A DNA stretch of 64,000 bases from assembly GCA_963726365.1 (NCBI GenBank), contig CAVSCI010000013.1, positions 1 through 64,000 of the forward strand. Reading direction: 5' to 3'. Shown one piece after another: positions 8,166 through 16,990 of the stretch. The stretch is from JAABQG01 sp963726365 (GTDB taxonomy: Bacteria > Pseudomonadota > Gammaproteobacteria > Burkholderiales > Burkholderiaceae_C). How positions within the stretch are numbered: the first letter of the stretch is position 1; every line of letters starts with the position of its first letter. The notes below the pieces were generated by a model. That model was given only the letters and a program-made list of their open reading frames with translations, did not search any database and was not told the DNA's origin. Both the position numbers and the translations under genes were made by a program.

Positions 8166-9095
8166 CTATTGCACGCAGCTCGCTTCGCCGCGATCCGTAA
8201 AGTTGCTGCCCGACGCCGGCAGGAATTCCCAGCTGTATTTGCCATCGCCCAGGACAAACCTGACCACGCCGAAGGAACCCGCGCCGCGGACTTCGCTGTT
8301 GGGCTTCGGCGTGCCGAAATCATAGAGGGCCGCGCCGCCCGTGCCGATCACAAATTGCCGGATGCCCCGGGACGGATCGACCAGGCCATCCGGCGTCTGG
8401 GGTGCGAAGCGTTCGTAGGTGTGATCGTGCCCCACCAGAACCACATCGGCATTGAATTCGTACAAGGTCCGCCAGGTGTCGGAGGAGCGTGGATCATCGC
8501 CGTGGGTGCTGGACGATGAAAACCGCGGGTGGTGCCAGTAGACGAGGGTGCATTTTTTGCTGCGGGACGCCGCGAGGTCTGCGCGCAGCCACACCTCCTG
8601 CGCAGAGCCCCTGGCCATGTCAATGTTGCTGTTCAGCGAAATGACGTGCCAGCTGCCCACCTCGAAGCTGTAATAGCCGCGCTTGTCGGGACCGGCTCGT
8701 GCGCCGAAATAGCTGTAGTAGTCGGCGCCGCCAGGCACACCGTAGTCGTGATTCCCCGGTGCTGGGAAGCTCCGCGCCATGAACGCGCCGTACGTGGGTT
8801 CATAGCAGCTGCGGTACTCGGCCAGCGTCCCCGAGTTGTAGACCAGGTCACCCAGCAGAAGAAGCGGCATCTCCGGCACCAGCCCGCTGATCAGCGCGGC
8901 GGTCTTGGCCGCTGCAGAACTGGCGGCGGGCTGGCTGCCACACTGCGCGATATCCCCCACCGCGAGGATGCTGACCGACTCGACGCCCGGCGACACGGCC
9001 GCCCCGCTGCTCGCGCTGCCACCGGAACACCCGACGGCAATCAGGCCGATCGTGAGGGTGGCAAACAGCCTGGTCCGGTGCATCGCAGGTTTCAC
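8166..9095 (-). CDS. Secreted/lipoprotein metallophosphoesterase
   Basis: A calcineurin-like phosphoesterase of about 309 residues with an N-terminal lipoprotein signal (IGLIAVGCSGG; lipobox VGC). Motifs in order: GDIAQCG, LLLGDLVYNSGT, PGNHDYG, YWHHPRF and VGHDHTYERFAP, a full set of dinuclear metal ligands as in purple acid phosphatase-like enzymes. It should act in the periplasm or outer envelope on phosphate esters or as an acid phosphatase. The GTG at 9095 overlaps the upstream TGA (GTGA), suggesting coupling with the DsbA-type gene; an ATG at 9083 is the alternative start. Confidence 0.85.
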   Translation of the reverse strand: MKPAMHRTRLFATLTIGLIAVGCSGGSASSGAAVSPGVESVSILAVGDIAQCGSQPAASSAAAKTAALISGLVPEMPLLLLGDLVYNSGTLAEYRSCYEPTYGAFMARSFPAPGNHDYGVPGGADYYSYFGARAGPDKRGYYSFEVGSWHVISLNSNIDMARGSAQEVWLRADLAASRSKKCTLVYWHHPRFSSSSTHGDDPRSSDTWRTLYEFNADVVLVGHDHTYERFAPQTPDGLVDPSRGIRQFVIGTGGAALYDFGTPKPNSEVRGAGSFGVVRFVLGDGKYSWEFLPASGSNFTDRGEASCVQ

Positions 9096-9754
9096 GCCCG
9101 GGCGCTCTCGGCGGCAATCTGCCGCAGCGCCTGCTCGAACACCGCCGCGGGCTGGCCGCCGGAGATCAAATGCTGGTCGTTGATGATCACTGCGGGAACC
9201 GAGTGGATGCCGGCGTTCTGATAGAAGCGCTCCTGCGCGCGCACCTCGGCGGCGAATTCGTCGCTGGCCAGGATTGCGTTGGCACGAACCCCGTCCAGCC
9301 CCGCCTCGGCCACGGCCGCCAGCAGCACCTCGGGCGACTCCGGGCTTTCCCCGCGCCCCTGGTAGGCTGCCAGCAGCGCTTTTTTCAAGGCCACCTGCTT
9401 GCCAGCGTCTTCCAGGCTGGCCCAGTGCAGCAGGCGGTGCGCGTTGAAGGTGTTGTAGACCCGGCCACGCCCGGCCGGGTTGAAGATGAAACCGACCTCC
9501 GCGCCGCGCTGGCGGATGGTGGCGCGAATCTGCGCCTGCTGCTCGGGCGTGGAGCCGTACTTCTCGGTCAGGTGCTCGGTAATGTCCTGGCCGCCGGGCG
9601 GCATCTGCGGATTGAGCTCAAAGGGCTGGAAATGCAGCTCGGCGCTGACCGAGCCCTTGAGGGCATCCAGCGCCTGCTCCAGCGCGCCCAGACCCACGGC
9701 GCACCATGGGCAGGCAATGTCGGAAACAAAATCGATCTTGAGGGTGGTGGTCAT
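9092..9754 (-). CDS. DsbA family (FrnE-like) thiol oxidoreductase
   Basis: A 220-residue thioredoxin-fold protein of the DSBA-like family, close to FrnE and 2-hydroxychromene-2-carboxylate isomerase. The active site is CPWC (Cys15, Cys18), the cis-Pro loop is SVPAVII near residue 190, and GGQPAAVFEQAL ends the fold. There is no signal peptide, so it is cytoplasmic, unlike true DsbA. The FrnE branch has disulfide and chaperone activity in stress response. An ATG with no strong Shine-Dalgarno starts it; the next gene downstream overlaps its stop by 4 nt. Confidence 0.85.
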   Translation of the reverse strand: MTTTLKIDFVSDIACPWCAVGLGALEQALDALKGSVSAELHFQPFELNPQMPPGGQDITEHLTEKYGSTPEQQAQIRATIRQRGAEVGFIFNPAGRGRVYNTFNAHRLLHWASLEDAGKQVALKKALLAAYQGRGESPESPEVLLAAVAEAGLDGVRANAILASDEFAAEVRAQERFYQNAGIHSVPAVIINDQHLISGGQPAAVFEQALRQIAAESARA

Positions 9755-9868
9755 GGTGGAAAAGGGCGCGGGGCCGAATGGTTCTGAGAGCTTCGAATGC
9801 TAGGCGATCCGCAGGATTCCTGCTCCCGGCGCCGTTCCAGGGGTGTACGGCCGCCGCGACGGCGCGCG

Positions 9869-10291
9869 TCAATCGTTCAGCCGGCCGGCCACCTTGCCGC
9901 GCAGCGCCTTGGTCGCCGAACGCTGGCTCTTGCCCTCCAGCCGGCGCTGCTTCGAGCCGTAGGTGGGCTTCGTCGCGCGCCGCGCCTTGGGCGGATGCGC
10001 CACGCTGTTGACGATCTCGTGCAACCGCAGTATTGCGTCCTGGCGGTTCTGCTCCTGGGTGCGGTAGCGCTGTGCCTTGAGGATCAGCACGCCCTCGTCG
10101 GTGATGCGCGCATCGCGCAGACACAGCAGGCGCGCCTTCACATCCTCGGGCAATGAAGACGCGGGGATGTCAAAGCGCAGATGCACCGCGCTGGACACCT
10201 TGTTGACGTTCTGCCCGCCCGCACCCTGCGCCCGAATGGCCGTGATCTCGACCTCGGACGCGGGGATGACGATGGGGGTGATGGTGGGCAT
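9869..10291 (-). CDS. arfB: Alternative ribosome-rescue factor (ArfB/YaeJ) peptidyl-tRNA hydrolase
   Basis: A 140-residue protein with the catalytic GGQ at residues 25-27 inside RAQGAGGQNVNKV, the class I release factor signature, and a long basic C-terminal tail (KATKPTYGSKQRRLEGKSQRS) that in ArfB enters the empty mRNA channel. It hydrolyses peptidyl-tRNA on ribosomes stalled without a stop codon. The length is that of E. coli YaeJ. I take the ATG at 10291 (MPTITPIVIP) rather than a start 27 nt upstream, since homologues begin there. Confidence 0.93.
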   Translation of the reverse strand: MPTITPIVIPASEVEITAIRAQGAGGQNVNKVSSAVHLRFDIPASSLPEDVKARLLCLRDARITDEGVLILKAQRYRTQEQNRQDAILRLHEIVNSVAHPPKARRATKPTYGSKQRRLEGKSQRSATKALRGKVAGRLND

Positions 10292-10360
10292 GGCGGATGA
10301 TGGACGCGGTGCGCGCAATCGTGAGGAACTGGCAGGCGGAAGGCTAATGTGCTCTACGTT

Positions 10361-10408
10361 TTCGATAGCAAATAATGACCATCAGACGCTGGAAGCGGCC
10401 TGAAATTC
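10361..10408 (+). repeat. Dispersed Comamonadaceae-type repeat, copy 1
   Basis: Reads CGATAGCAAATAATGACC, then ATCAGACGCTGGAAGCGGCC. Shares the TAGC...AATG.CCAT and GACGCTGGA blocks with the other copies in this window. It lies between arfB and the next hydrolase gene. Confidence 0.6.
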
Positions 10409-10424
10409 CTTGCGAATCCGGTCT

Positions 10425-11299
10425 TCATGGCGCCAGAACCGCCAGCAACGCGTCGTCAAAGGCTTCCGGCCGCTCGAACTGCACCCAGTGCCCGGCATCC
10501 GGGATCAGCGTCAGGCCGCGAAAGTCCGGCGTAGCGCCCGCATAGGCAGCGGCCAGCTGGCTGATCCAGCTCTTGTACAGCGCATCGTGCGCGCCGTAAA
10601 TGGCATGGACAGGGCAGCTCACGCGCGCCAGCGAGCGCGCCAGGATGTCGGTGTGTGCCAGGCGCCGGCGCGGCATGCGGTCGCGCTGCAGGTTGGCGAT
10701 GTGCAACTCCAGCGCCAGGCCGTCGATCAACGCGGTGTCACGCAGCATCAGCGCAGCCAGGTTGTAGCGGTGCACGTTTTCCTGCTCCGCCGCAGAGCTC
10801 AGATGCCGCCAGGCCTTGAGTTCGAACTGGCGCTCGGGCGTGACACCCATGGCCGGCGCACCCACCAGTACCAAGCGTCGCGCCAGCACGGGGTGCGCTG
10901 CCAGCAGCATGCCGGCGGTCATGCCGCCAAACGAGAAGCCCACCAGATCGCAGGGCACGCCGCCCAGCAGCGCCTGCAGCCCCTCTGCCAGCGGTGCGAT
11001 CAGCGCGTCAGCGTCACCGCCGGTGGGCGGCAAGGCCGAGGCGCCGAATCCGGGCAGATCGGCGGCAATCACCTGGCGTCCGGCCGCCACCAGCGGCTCG
11101 ATATTGCGCAGCCAGTGCGTCCAGCTGCCGCTGCCACCGTGGAACAGCACCACCGGCGGCTGGCGGCCATCGCCCGCGTTGCCCCAGACATGCCAGACCA
11201 TGACGCCCGCGCCGCAGGGCGTCTCGCGCCGCGTGCCCAGGCCTTCAAGGCGCCGGAGGATGTCCGCATCTCATCGACGGTCGCGAAAACTGCCGTCAT
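10425..11299 (-). pseudogene. Alpha/beta hydrolase, probable one-base deletion near its start
   Basis: The main ORF (from the ATG at 11201) encodes an alpha/beta hydrolase with FHGGSGSWTHW (oxyanion), DLPGFG, nucleophile elbow GFSFGG and catalytic histidine in DAGHWVQFERPEA. This resembles the MhpC-like C-C bond hydrolases and esterases. Upstream of that ATG the same frame encodes ILRRLEGLGTRRETPCGAGV with no start codon, while an ATG at 11299, one base after the aroQ stop, opens the other frame with MTAVFATVDEMR. Adding one G near 11262 (GCGGAC to GCGGGAC) joins both into a 291-residue protein. So the likely gene starts at 11299 and is coupled to aroQ; otherwise a shorter 258-residue protein starts at 11201. 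Confidence 0.7.
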
Positions 11300-11300
11300 T

Positions 11301-11752
11301 TCAGCCGGCCATCGCGGCCAGGCCGGCAATCGCCAGCGGGTAGCCCTGCACGCCGAAGCCGCACATCACGGCCTTGGCCGCCGGCGACAGGTAGCTGTGG
11401 TGGCGGAAGGCCTCGCGCGCATGCACATTGCTGATGTGCAACTCGATCAGCGTGATGCCCGTGCCCTTGATCGCGTCGTGCAGCGCGATGCTGGTGTGCG
11501 TGTAGGCGCCCGCGTTGAAGATCACGCCGGCCAGGGTGCCCGCCGCTTGCAGCGCGGCCGGCCTCGTGCAATCCAGTCCACCAGCACGCCCTCGTGGTTG
11601 CTCTGGCGGAAATCCAGCTTCAGGCCGTGCGCGGCGCAGGCCTGCTCGCAGAGTTTTTCGACGTCGGCCAGCGTGGCCGAGCCGTAGACGGCGGGCTCGC
11701 GCGTGCCGAGCAGGTTGAGGTTGGGGCCGTTGAGGATTAACGCGGTTTTCAT
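11301..11752 (-). pseudogene. aroQ: Type II 3-dehydroquinate dehydratase, broken by two nearby indels
   Basis: AroQ catalyses the third step of the shikimate pathway. The N-terminus is perfect (MKTALILNGPNLNLLGTREP, with the active-site Tyr in VYGSATL and QSNHEG), and so is the C-terminal half (GAYTHTSIALHDAIKG, ELHISNVHAREAFRHHSYLS, GVQGYPLAI). Between them the frame changes twice within about 50 nt: after VDWI (an extra base near 11571, ATTGCACGAG) and again near 11538 before LAGVIFNAG. Length 452 nt is not a multiple of three. As aroQ is normally essential unless a paralogue exists, sequencing error is the simpler explanation. The shikimate gene aroC lies 11 kb away on the same strand. Confidence 0.85.
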
Positions 11753-12099
11753 CAGGTGTCTTTCGAATCGGGGCACAAATGCCAATGGTAGGCCATCCCG
11801 CCGGCCCATCGGTTTGGGCAACAGAGCCGCGCGGCTCGCGCGGCGCGCCATGGCCTCTGAAGTGGCGGGCTGGCGGCGTGGCGTGGCGCGTCGGGAGTCA
11901 ATCCTGAATTCATAGCTTTCAATGTCCATTCGAAGCCGGACTGATGCCCATAGAGCTTGGGAAAACCGTGGATTGTCCGCACGGACCCGTCTGCAGGCCG
12001 ACTCTGGTTACAGTGCAGGCTTGCCCGCACCGATGAACCCGAAGGGCCGGCCTATCGCTTCACCCGCCTCATCAACACGCCCGCCAGGACCCACAGTCC
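11753..12099. other. Intergenic region between aroQ and the Ca2+/H+ antiporter gene
   Basis: A 347-nt divergent intergenic stretch. It must hold the promoters of aroQ and the antiporter gene; no convincing -35/-10 pair could be picked by eye. It contains one dispersed-repeat copy (11,905-11,948). No conserved ORF was seen. Confidence 0.5.
11905..11948 (+). repeat. Dispersed repeat, copy 2
   Basis: Reads CATAGCTTTCAATGTCCATT followed by CGAAGCCGGACTG. The first 20 bases are almost identical to copy 8 at 56.9 kb. Confidence 0.65.
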
Positions 12100-13182
12100 A
12101 TGAATAAATTCAGCTTCATTCCGCCGTGGACCCTATTCGCCCCGATCGCGGGCTGGCTGATCCTGGCCGGTACCCTGTTGGGGGATGGCCGCTGGTACCC
12201 GCTGTTGCTGGCCGTGGGCCTGATCGGCAGCGTGCTGGCGGCGGTGCACCATGCCGAGGTGGTCGCGCACCGTGTGGGCGAGCCCTTCGGCACGCTGATC
12301 CTGGCGCTGGCGGTCACGGTGATCGAGGTCGCCTTGATCGTCTCGCTGATGCTGGTCGGCGGCGCCGCGACAAGCGCGCTGGCGCGCGACACGGTCTTTG
12401 CCGCTGTCATGCTGATCCTCAACGGCATCGTCGGGCTGTGCTTGCTGGTGGGCGGCACGCGCCACCGTGAGCAGAGCTTTGGCCAGCATGGGGTGAGCGC
12501 CGCGCTGGCGACCCTGGCGGCCATCTCGGTGCTCACGCTGGTGTTGCCCAACTTCACGACCAGCGTGCCAGGGCCGGTCTACAGCCCGAGCCAGCTGGCT
12601 TTCATCGCCCTCATTTCACTGGTGTTGTACGGCACCTTTGCCCTGGTGCAGACGGTGCGGCACCGCGACTATTTTCTGCCGCCGAATGCCGCGGCCGACG
12701 AATCCACCCATGCGGAACGCCCCGGCGTTGTGGCCGCCAGCCTGGCCGGCGCCCTGCTGCTGGCCTGCCTTGTCGCCGTGGTGCTGCTGGGCAAGGCCCT
12801 GTCGCCCACGATCGAGGCGGCCGTGGTGGACGCGGGTGCGCCCAAGGCGCTGGTGGGCATCATCATCGCGGCGGTGGTTCTGCTGCCCGAGGCCCTGGCG
12901 GCCCTGCGCGCGGCGCGCGCCAACCGCCTGCAGACCAGCCTGAACCTGGCGATCGGCTCGGCGCTGGCCAGCATCGGCCTGACGATTCCAGCCGTGGCCC
13001 TCGTGGCGCTGGCCACCGGCTGGACTTTGACCCTAGGCATCGACCCGAAGTCCACCGTGCTGCTGCTCCTGTCGCTGATGGTGACCACGCTGTCGCTGGG
13101 CACCGGGCGCACCACCGTGCTGCAGGGCATGGTGCACCTGGTGATCTTCGCGGTCTACCTGTTCACGACCATCGTGCCGTAG
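12100..13182 (+). CDS. chaA: ChaA-like calcium/sodium:proton antiporter
   Basis: A 360-residue membrane protein of the CaCA superfamily, ChaA branch. Two homologous halves each carry the acidic alpha motif: GEPFGTLILALAVTVIEVAL (about residues 67-86) and LLPEALAALRAARANRLQTS (about 264-285) followed by NLAIGSALASIGLTIP. A hydrophilic loop near residues 195-210 joins the halves. ChaA exports Ca2+, Na+ and sometimes K+ in exchange for protons at alkaline pH or high salt. The ATG at 12100 has no strong Shine-Dalgarno. Its last 75 bases are found again, mutated, at 19,561-19,635 fused to an HPF remnant. A second CaCA antiporter lies 0.9 kb downstream. Confidence 0.9.
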   Translation: MNKFSFIPPWTLFAPIAGWLILAGTLLGDGRWYPLLLAVGLIGSVLAAVHHAEVVAHRVGEPFGTLILALAVTVIEVALIVSLMLVGGAATSALARDTVFAAVMLILNGIVGLCLLVGGTRHREQSFGQHGVSAALATLAAISVLTLVLPNFTTSVPGPVYSPSQLAFIALISLVLYGTFALVQTVRHRDYFLPPNAAADESTHAERPGVVAASLAGALLLACLVAVVLLGKALSPTIEAAVVDAGAPKALVGIIIAAVVLLPEALAALRAARANRLQTSLNLAIGSALASIGLTIPAVALVALATGWTLTLGIDPKSTVLLLLSLMVTTLSLGTGRTTVLQGMVHLVIFAVYLFTTIVP

Positions 13183-13258
13183 GCGCGGGCGGCGACGGAG
13201 CCGATGCCGTATCTGGACATTGAAACGGCGCGGCGCGGGGCACCCGGGGGTGACTCCT

Positions 13259-13310
13259 GAATCAACAGCTGACCGTGACCTATTGACGCTGGGATGGCGG
13301 CAAAATGGGT
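13259..13310 (+). repeat. Dispersed repeat, copy 3 (diverged)
   Basis: Reads CAACAGCTGACCGTGACC then TATTGACGCTGGGATGGCGG. It keeps the AGCT..C.GTGACC and GACGCTGGGA blocks, closest to copy 7. It lies in the gap between the antiporter and CopD-like genes. Confidence 0.45.
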
Positions 13311-13409
13311 CTGGACTGGGCTGTGGGAAGCCCCTGCAACCGGGTCGTCACGGTTGCTGAACCCTTGCGCCTGCCGACGTTCGCAGGCTCAAGGTCCGCC
13401 GGGAAGCCA

Positions 13410-13885
13410 TCAGGGCGTCCAGCGCATCAGCGTCACGAGCACTACCAGGATTCCCAGGCAGAGGTTGATCGAGACCCACATGCGAATCTGTGCCAGAGCC
13501 GCACCGCCGGCGGTCCATTCGGACGCCGCAATGGCCCGGCCGAACTTCTTGTAGAGCACGAAGCGGATGGTCATGAAGATCGCCACCATCGCCACCCCCA
13601 GCACGGCCATAAGGGTCAAGACCAACGGCATCTCGAAGCTGCCCCCGACTGCACCACCAGTTTGGCCACGCGGCCCAGCATCCAGACACCGCTGACCAGC
13701 GTCAGCAACGAGGCCGCCAGCACAGCCTGGAAGAAGCGGCCGAGCACATCGTGCATCAGGCGCAGGCGCACTGGCGGTTCGAGCTGGGCGACGGCGGGGC
13801 GCAGGAAGAAGTGCGCAAAAACCATGCCCCCGATCCACACGATGATGGACAGTACGTGCAGGGTCTTGAGGGTCGCATAGATCAT
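13410..13885 (-). pseudogene. CopD-family membrane protein, frameshift in a G run
   Basis: Encodes a roughly 158-residue, four-helix protein of the CopD family: MIYATLKTLHVLSIIVWIGG at the start, then HFFLRPAVAQLEPPVRLRLM, and after the break GGSFEMPLVLTLMAVLGVAM and a final helix WVSINLCLGILVVLVTLM. The break lies at about 13651, where the sense strand has TC plus five G; six G would give VVQSGGSFEMPLV. CopD-like proteins are linked to copper or haem handling in the inner membrane. A homopolymer deletion of this type is typical of sequencing error, so the gene is probably intact in the organism. Confidence 0.75.
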
Positions 13886-14049
13886 CGAGAGGCTCCGTTC
13901 AGACTAAGAACAGACGCAGCCTCCACGTGCTGCCCCAGGCCCATGCCATCAGCATCAGGCCCGCATTGACTTACAGCGCCAGCCCCCGCCCCCGCAGACC
14001 AGCGGCTCGCTCGGTGCGAGCGGGCATTTGGCCGGAAGGTCTCATCGAC

Positions 14050-15135
14050 TCACGGCGCGCGGGCCGCGGACGGGCGGCGAATCGTCACCACCACCAGCGT
14101 CACCACGGTCAGCGGCACGACAAAGCCCAGCATCACGCCCGAGAAGGCCTGCAGCGCGTCGTGCTGCTGCGCGGCCAGGATCAGGTAGGCCACGTAGGCA
14201 AGGTAATAGCCGAGGAAGACGCCGCCTTCCCAGCGCGCGATCTCGCGCCCGGTCACGAAGACCGGCAGGCAGGCCAGCGCCACCGCCAGCATCACCCAGA
14301 TATCGAAGGTCAGCAGCGATGGCGCAATGGACAGGCCCAGGTCGCCCGATACCAGCCCCGACAGTCCCAGGCAGCCCAGGATGTTGAAGGTGTTGCTGCC
14401 GACGACGTTGCCCACGGCGATGTCGCGTTCGCCCTTGAACGCGGCCGTGATGCTGGTGGCCACCTCGGGCATGCTGGTGCCGGCGGCGACGATGGTCAGA
14501 CCGATGACGAGGTCGCTCACGCCCATGGCCTTGGCGAAACTGATCGCGGCCTGTACCAGGTAGTCCGAGCCGAACACCAGCGCCACCAGGCCGGCGGCGA
14601 TCAGGCCGATCTGTGCCGCCCAGTGGCTGTCCCAGGCGCCGGCCTCGGCGGGGTGGATCTCCTCGGCGAAATCGTCCTTCGCGGCCTGGGTCTCGCGGCG
14701 CGACTGAACGACCAGGAACACGGTGTAGGCGACCATCAGCGCGAACAGCAAGCCCCCATCCAGGGCCGAGATCCGGCCATCCAGCGACAGCGCCAGCAGC
14801 AGCAGGCTCGCGCCCAGCATGATCGGCACTTCCTGCCGGATCAGCTGGATGTTGACCACCAGCGGCGCGATCAGGGCGCTGATGCCCAGGATGAACAGCA
14901 CATTGAAGATGTTGCTGCCCACCACGTTGCCAATGGCGATGTCGGTTTTGCCGTCGAGTACCGCGCCGACGCTCACCGCAAGCTCGGGCGCGCTGGTGCC
15001 GAAGGCGACGATGGTGAGCCCGACGACCAGCGGGCTGATGCCGAACGACAGGGCCAGCCTGGACGCGCCGCGCACCAGCACGTTGGCGCCGATGACCAGC
15101 AGGATCAGGCCGCCAAGAAACATGAGCAGGTTCAT
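14050..15135 (-). CDS. YrbG-like sodium/calcium exchanger family protein
   Basis: A 361-residue protein of the CaCA family, YrbG branch. Both alpha repeats are complete: GTSAPELAVS with GNVVGSNIFN in the first half and GTSMPEVATS with GNVVGSNTFN in the second. About ten membrane helices; a charged cytoplasmic loop at roughly 145-170. It should exchange Ca2+ for Na+ or H+. It is divergently placed from nothing and lies 0.9 kb after the ChaA-like gene, so two calcium antiporters of different branches sit together, next to NhaR-type sequences. Confidence 0.92.
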   Translation of the reverse strand: MNLLMFLGGLILLVIGANVLVRGASRLALSFGISPLVVGLTIVAFGTSAPELAVSVGAVLDGKTDIAIGNVVGSNIFNVLFILGISALIAPLVVNIQLIRQEVPIMLGASLLLLALSLDGRISALDGGLLFALMVAYTVFLVVQSRRETQAAKDDFAEEIHPAEAGAWDSHWAAQIGLIAAGLVALVFGSDYLVQAAISFAKAMGVSDLVIGLTIVAAGTSMPEVATSITAAFKGERDIAVGNVVGSNTFNILGCLGLSGLVSGDLGLSIAPSLLTFDIWVMLAVALACLPVFVTGREIARWEGGVFLGYYLAYVAYLILAAQQHDALQAFSGVMLGFVVPLTVVTLVVVTIRRPSAARAP

Positions 15136-15364
15136 GATCCGGCACTATACCGACACGCATCGGCCCACCGCAGGCCGGTCTGCCAGACGGGCCGCCCAGC
15201 GCTCGGCCTCGGCGCCGGTATCAGGACCGGGCGCAAACGCCTGGCGCGGCATTGCGCTCGCGCCGGCGCTGGCCGGTCCTTTCGCACGCAGGCGTGCCCA
15301 GGAACAGCGTCGCCTGCAGCCATCGCGTCACATCACCTGCGCCCTCGCGCGACAGCCCTTGCCT

Positions 15365-15778
15365 TCATGCGGCGACCTGCCGGCGCGGCCCGAGGCCGGA
15401 GCCGCCACCCCGGCGGCGCGCCATCGCAATGAGCAGGTGCACGCCCGCCCCCAGCAGGACAAGCAGCGCGCTGCCGAGACCCCAGATCACCCAAGTCGCC
15501 ACGGTCAGGCCGCCAGCCAGCACCGGGGCGGCTTGAAGCGCGCTGTCGACAGCCGGCGCCAGGCCTGAAAGCAGCGCGCTCATCGCCTGCATGATCTCCG
15601 GCGGCAGCCAGGGGGCCAGCCACTCTGGCAGATGAAAGCTGTCAAAGCCTTTTGTGCCGCCTGCCAACGCGCCGGCATTCGAGACCGCCCACACAGAGAA
15701 GGCATGGACCGCCCAGGCCGCGATCGACCAAAGCATGAGAAGGCTGACCACCATAAACCAGTTGAGTGCATAGAACAT
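15365..15778 (-). CDS. Hypothetical membrane protein (137 aa)
   Basis: A protein with an N-terminal membrane helix (about 4-24, MVVSLLMLWSIAAWAVHAFS) and a second one (about 92-118, AGGLTVATWVIWGLGSALLV and following), ending in a basic RRRGGGSGLGPRRQ tail. Between them lies an amphipathic region, PEWLAPWLPPEIMQAMSALL. I do not recognise a named family; similar small proteins occur in Burkholderiales. The ATG at 15778 was preferred to an upstream start because the hydrophobic helix begins right after it. Confidence 0.6.
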   Translation of the reverse strand: MFYALNWFMVVSLLMLWSIAAWAVHAFSVWAVSNAGALAGGTKGFDSFHLPEWLAPWLPPEIMQAMSALLSGLAPAVDSALQAAPVLAGGLTVATWVIWGLGSALLVLLGAGVHLLIAMARRRGGGSGLGPRRQVAA

Positions 15779-15890
15779 GATCGTTTCCTGTTTGATGAAT
15801 AACACGAGACGCTATTCTTGGGCTGTTCATGATTCGGAAAAACCAGCTCCAGACAGATTAAGACTTCTGTTTTTTCGATATTCGATGGCC

Positions 15891-16098
15891 ATGGTCAACG
15901 GCCATCGTCGGGGCTGCTTCCGGCTCGCCACCAAGGAAGACGGCCTCGCCCGCGCGGCCGGGTGACCGGACATGGCGGTGCCGACCATCAGCGCCCGGGT
16001 GCGGGAACTCGAAAACGCACCTTGCCGCCCGTTGTTCAAGCCCGCGGGTCTTCGCGAAGGGTCTGGTCGATGCGCGGCAAGCCGTCGAATTTCAGACC
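15891..16098 (+). pseudogene. Decayed fragment of a NhaR-like LysR regulator
   Basis: In one frame the sequence reads CFRLATKEDGLARAAG, a stop, then PDMAVPTISARVRELE and LFKPAGL, which lines up with the NhaR-like HTH at 3.9-4.1 kb (YYFWVVAKEGGISRAADKLD, MAVQTVSAQVRELE, LLKPAG). Similarity can be followed to ATGCGCGGCAAGCC, matching ATGCGGCAGGCC in the intact gene. No effector domain follows. It is a relic of a duplicated or transferred copy, on the opposite strand to the complete gene. Confidence 0.65.
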
Positions 16099-16192
16099 CC
16101 GTTCGCGTGGCCCGTCAAGTTGGTTCGACACATCGAATGCCGAACGGCACCCCTGCGCGCAGGGCAGGCGCCGCAGCCCGACCCCTTGGGCG

Positions 16193-16990
16193 TCACGCGC
16201 GGGCGGGCCGGACTTCGCTGAGCTTGGCGCGAACAAAGGCCTGCTCGGCAGCCGAGAAGTCCCATTGCTCGATCTGGCAGCCGCCCGAGGGTGAATCCGC
16301 GCCCCAGCGCAGCAGGTTCACCGAATTGGGCACTCCCGCGCGCACCCGCGACGAGACCGCCGTTCCGGCCTGCACCGCCCACATCGGCCGTGGCAGGCCG
16401 TGCAGCGCCATCACGTAGGGCAGGTGGATGTGCCCTCCCATGACAAGGTCGGCGCCGGCGGCGGCCCAATGCTGCAGTGCGGCGGCGTGCCCTCGCAGCC
16501 GGTTCGGCGCGTCTTTGGCGCGCGTCACGGCCACGGGCTGGTGCACCACCACCACGCGCAACTGCGCAGCGCCGGCGCCCGCCATGAGCCGGGCCACGCG
16601 CTCGATCTGCTGCCCGGACACCTCGCCATGTTTGTGCCGCCAGGCACGGGTGGTGTTGACGCAGATGACCATCAAATCGGGCGAGGAGTGAACGGGTTCG
16701 AGATCGTCACCGAAAGCCGCGATGTGGCGCGCATAGGGGCGGCAAAGGCGCGTCCACAGGTCGAACAGCGGTATGTCGTGATTGCCCGGAACCGCCAGCA
16801 CCGGAACGCCCAGACGGTCCGTGAACGCGCGGGCCGCCCGGAACTGCGCCGGCCGTGCGCGCTGCGTGATGTCGCCCGACAGCACGAGCAGATCGGGCCG
16901 CTGCCGCCGGGCCAGCGCCACCAGCGCTTCGAGGACTGGCGGCTGCTCGGTGCCGAAGTGCGGGTCCGAGATCTGCAGCAGAATGCTCAT
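16193..16990 (-). CDS. Metallophosphoesterase (cAMP-phosphodiesterase/UDP-sugar hydrolase-like)
   Basis: A 265-residue calcineurin-like phosphoesterase with all metal motifs: ISDPHFG (7-13), LSGDITQRA, PGNHDIPLF, VVHQPVAV and GGHIHLPYV. There is no signal peptide, so it is cytoplasmic. It resembles CpdA-like and Icc-family enzymes; cyclic nucleotide or phospholipid headgroup substrates are possible. The ATG overlaps the stop of the upstream lipid kinase gene by 4 nt, and the pairing of a diacylglycerol-kinase-type protein with a phosphodiesterase is a common one, suggesting a lipid-related role. Confidence 0.88.
   Translation of the reverse strand: MSILLQISDPHFGTEQPPVLEALVALARRQRPDLLVLSGDITQRARPAQFRAARAFTDRLGVPVLAVPGNHDIPLFDLWTRLCRPYARHIAAFGDDLEPVHSSPDLMVICVNTTRAWRHKHGEVSGQQIERVARLMAGAGAAQLRVVVVHQPVAVTRAKDAPNRLRGHAAALQHWAAAGADLVMGGHIHLPYVMALHGLPRPMWAVQAGTAVSSRVRAGVPNSVNLLRWGADSPSGGCQIEQWDFSAAEQAFVRAKLSEVRPARA

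Noticed and set aside
13410..13838. Separate 142-residue protein in the CopD region
   Set aside because: Its first half is the out-of-frame shadow of the CopD N-terminus; only the last part is coding, joined by a frameshift.
14042..15160. 372-residue ORF on the minus strand over the YrbG-like gene
   Set aside because: Arg/Gly-rich shadow frame of the antiporter gene.
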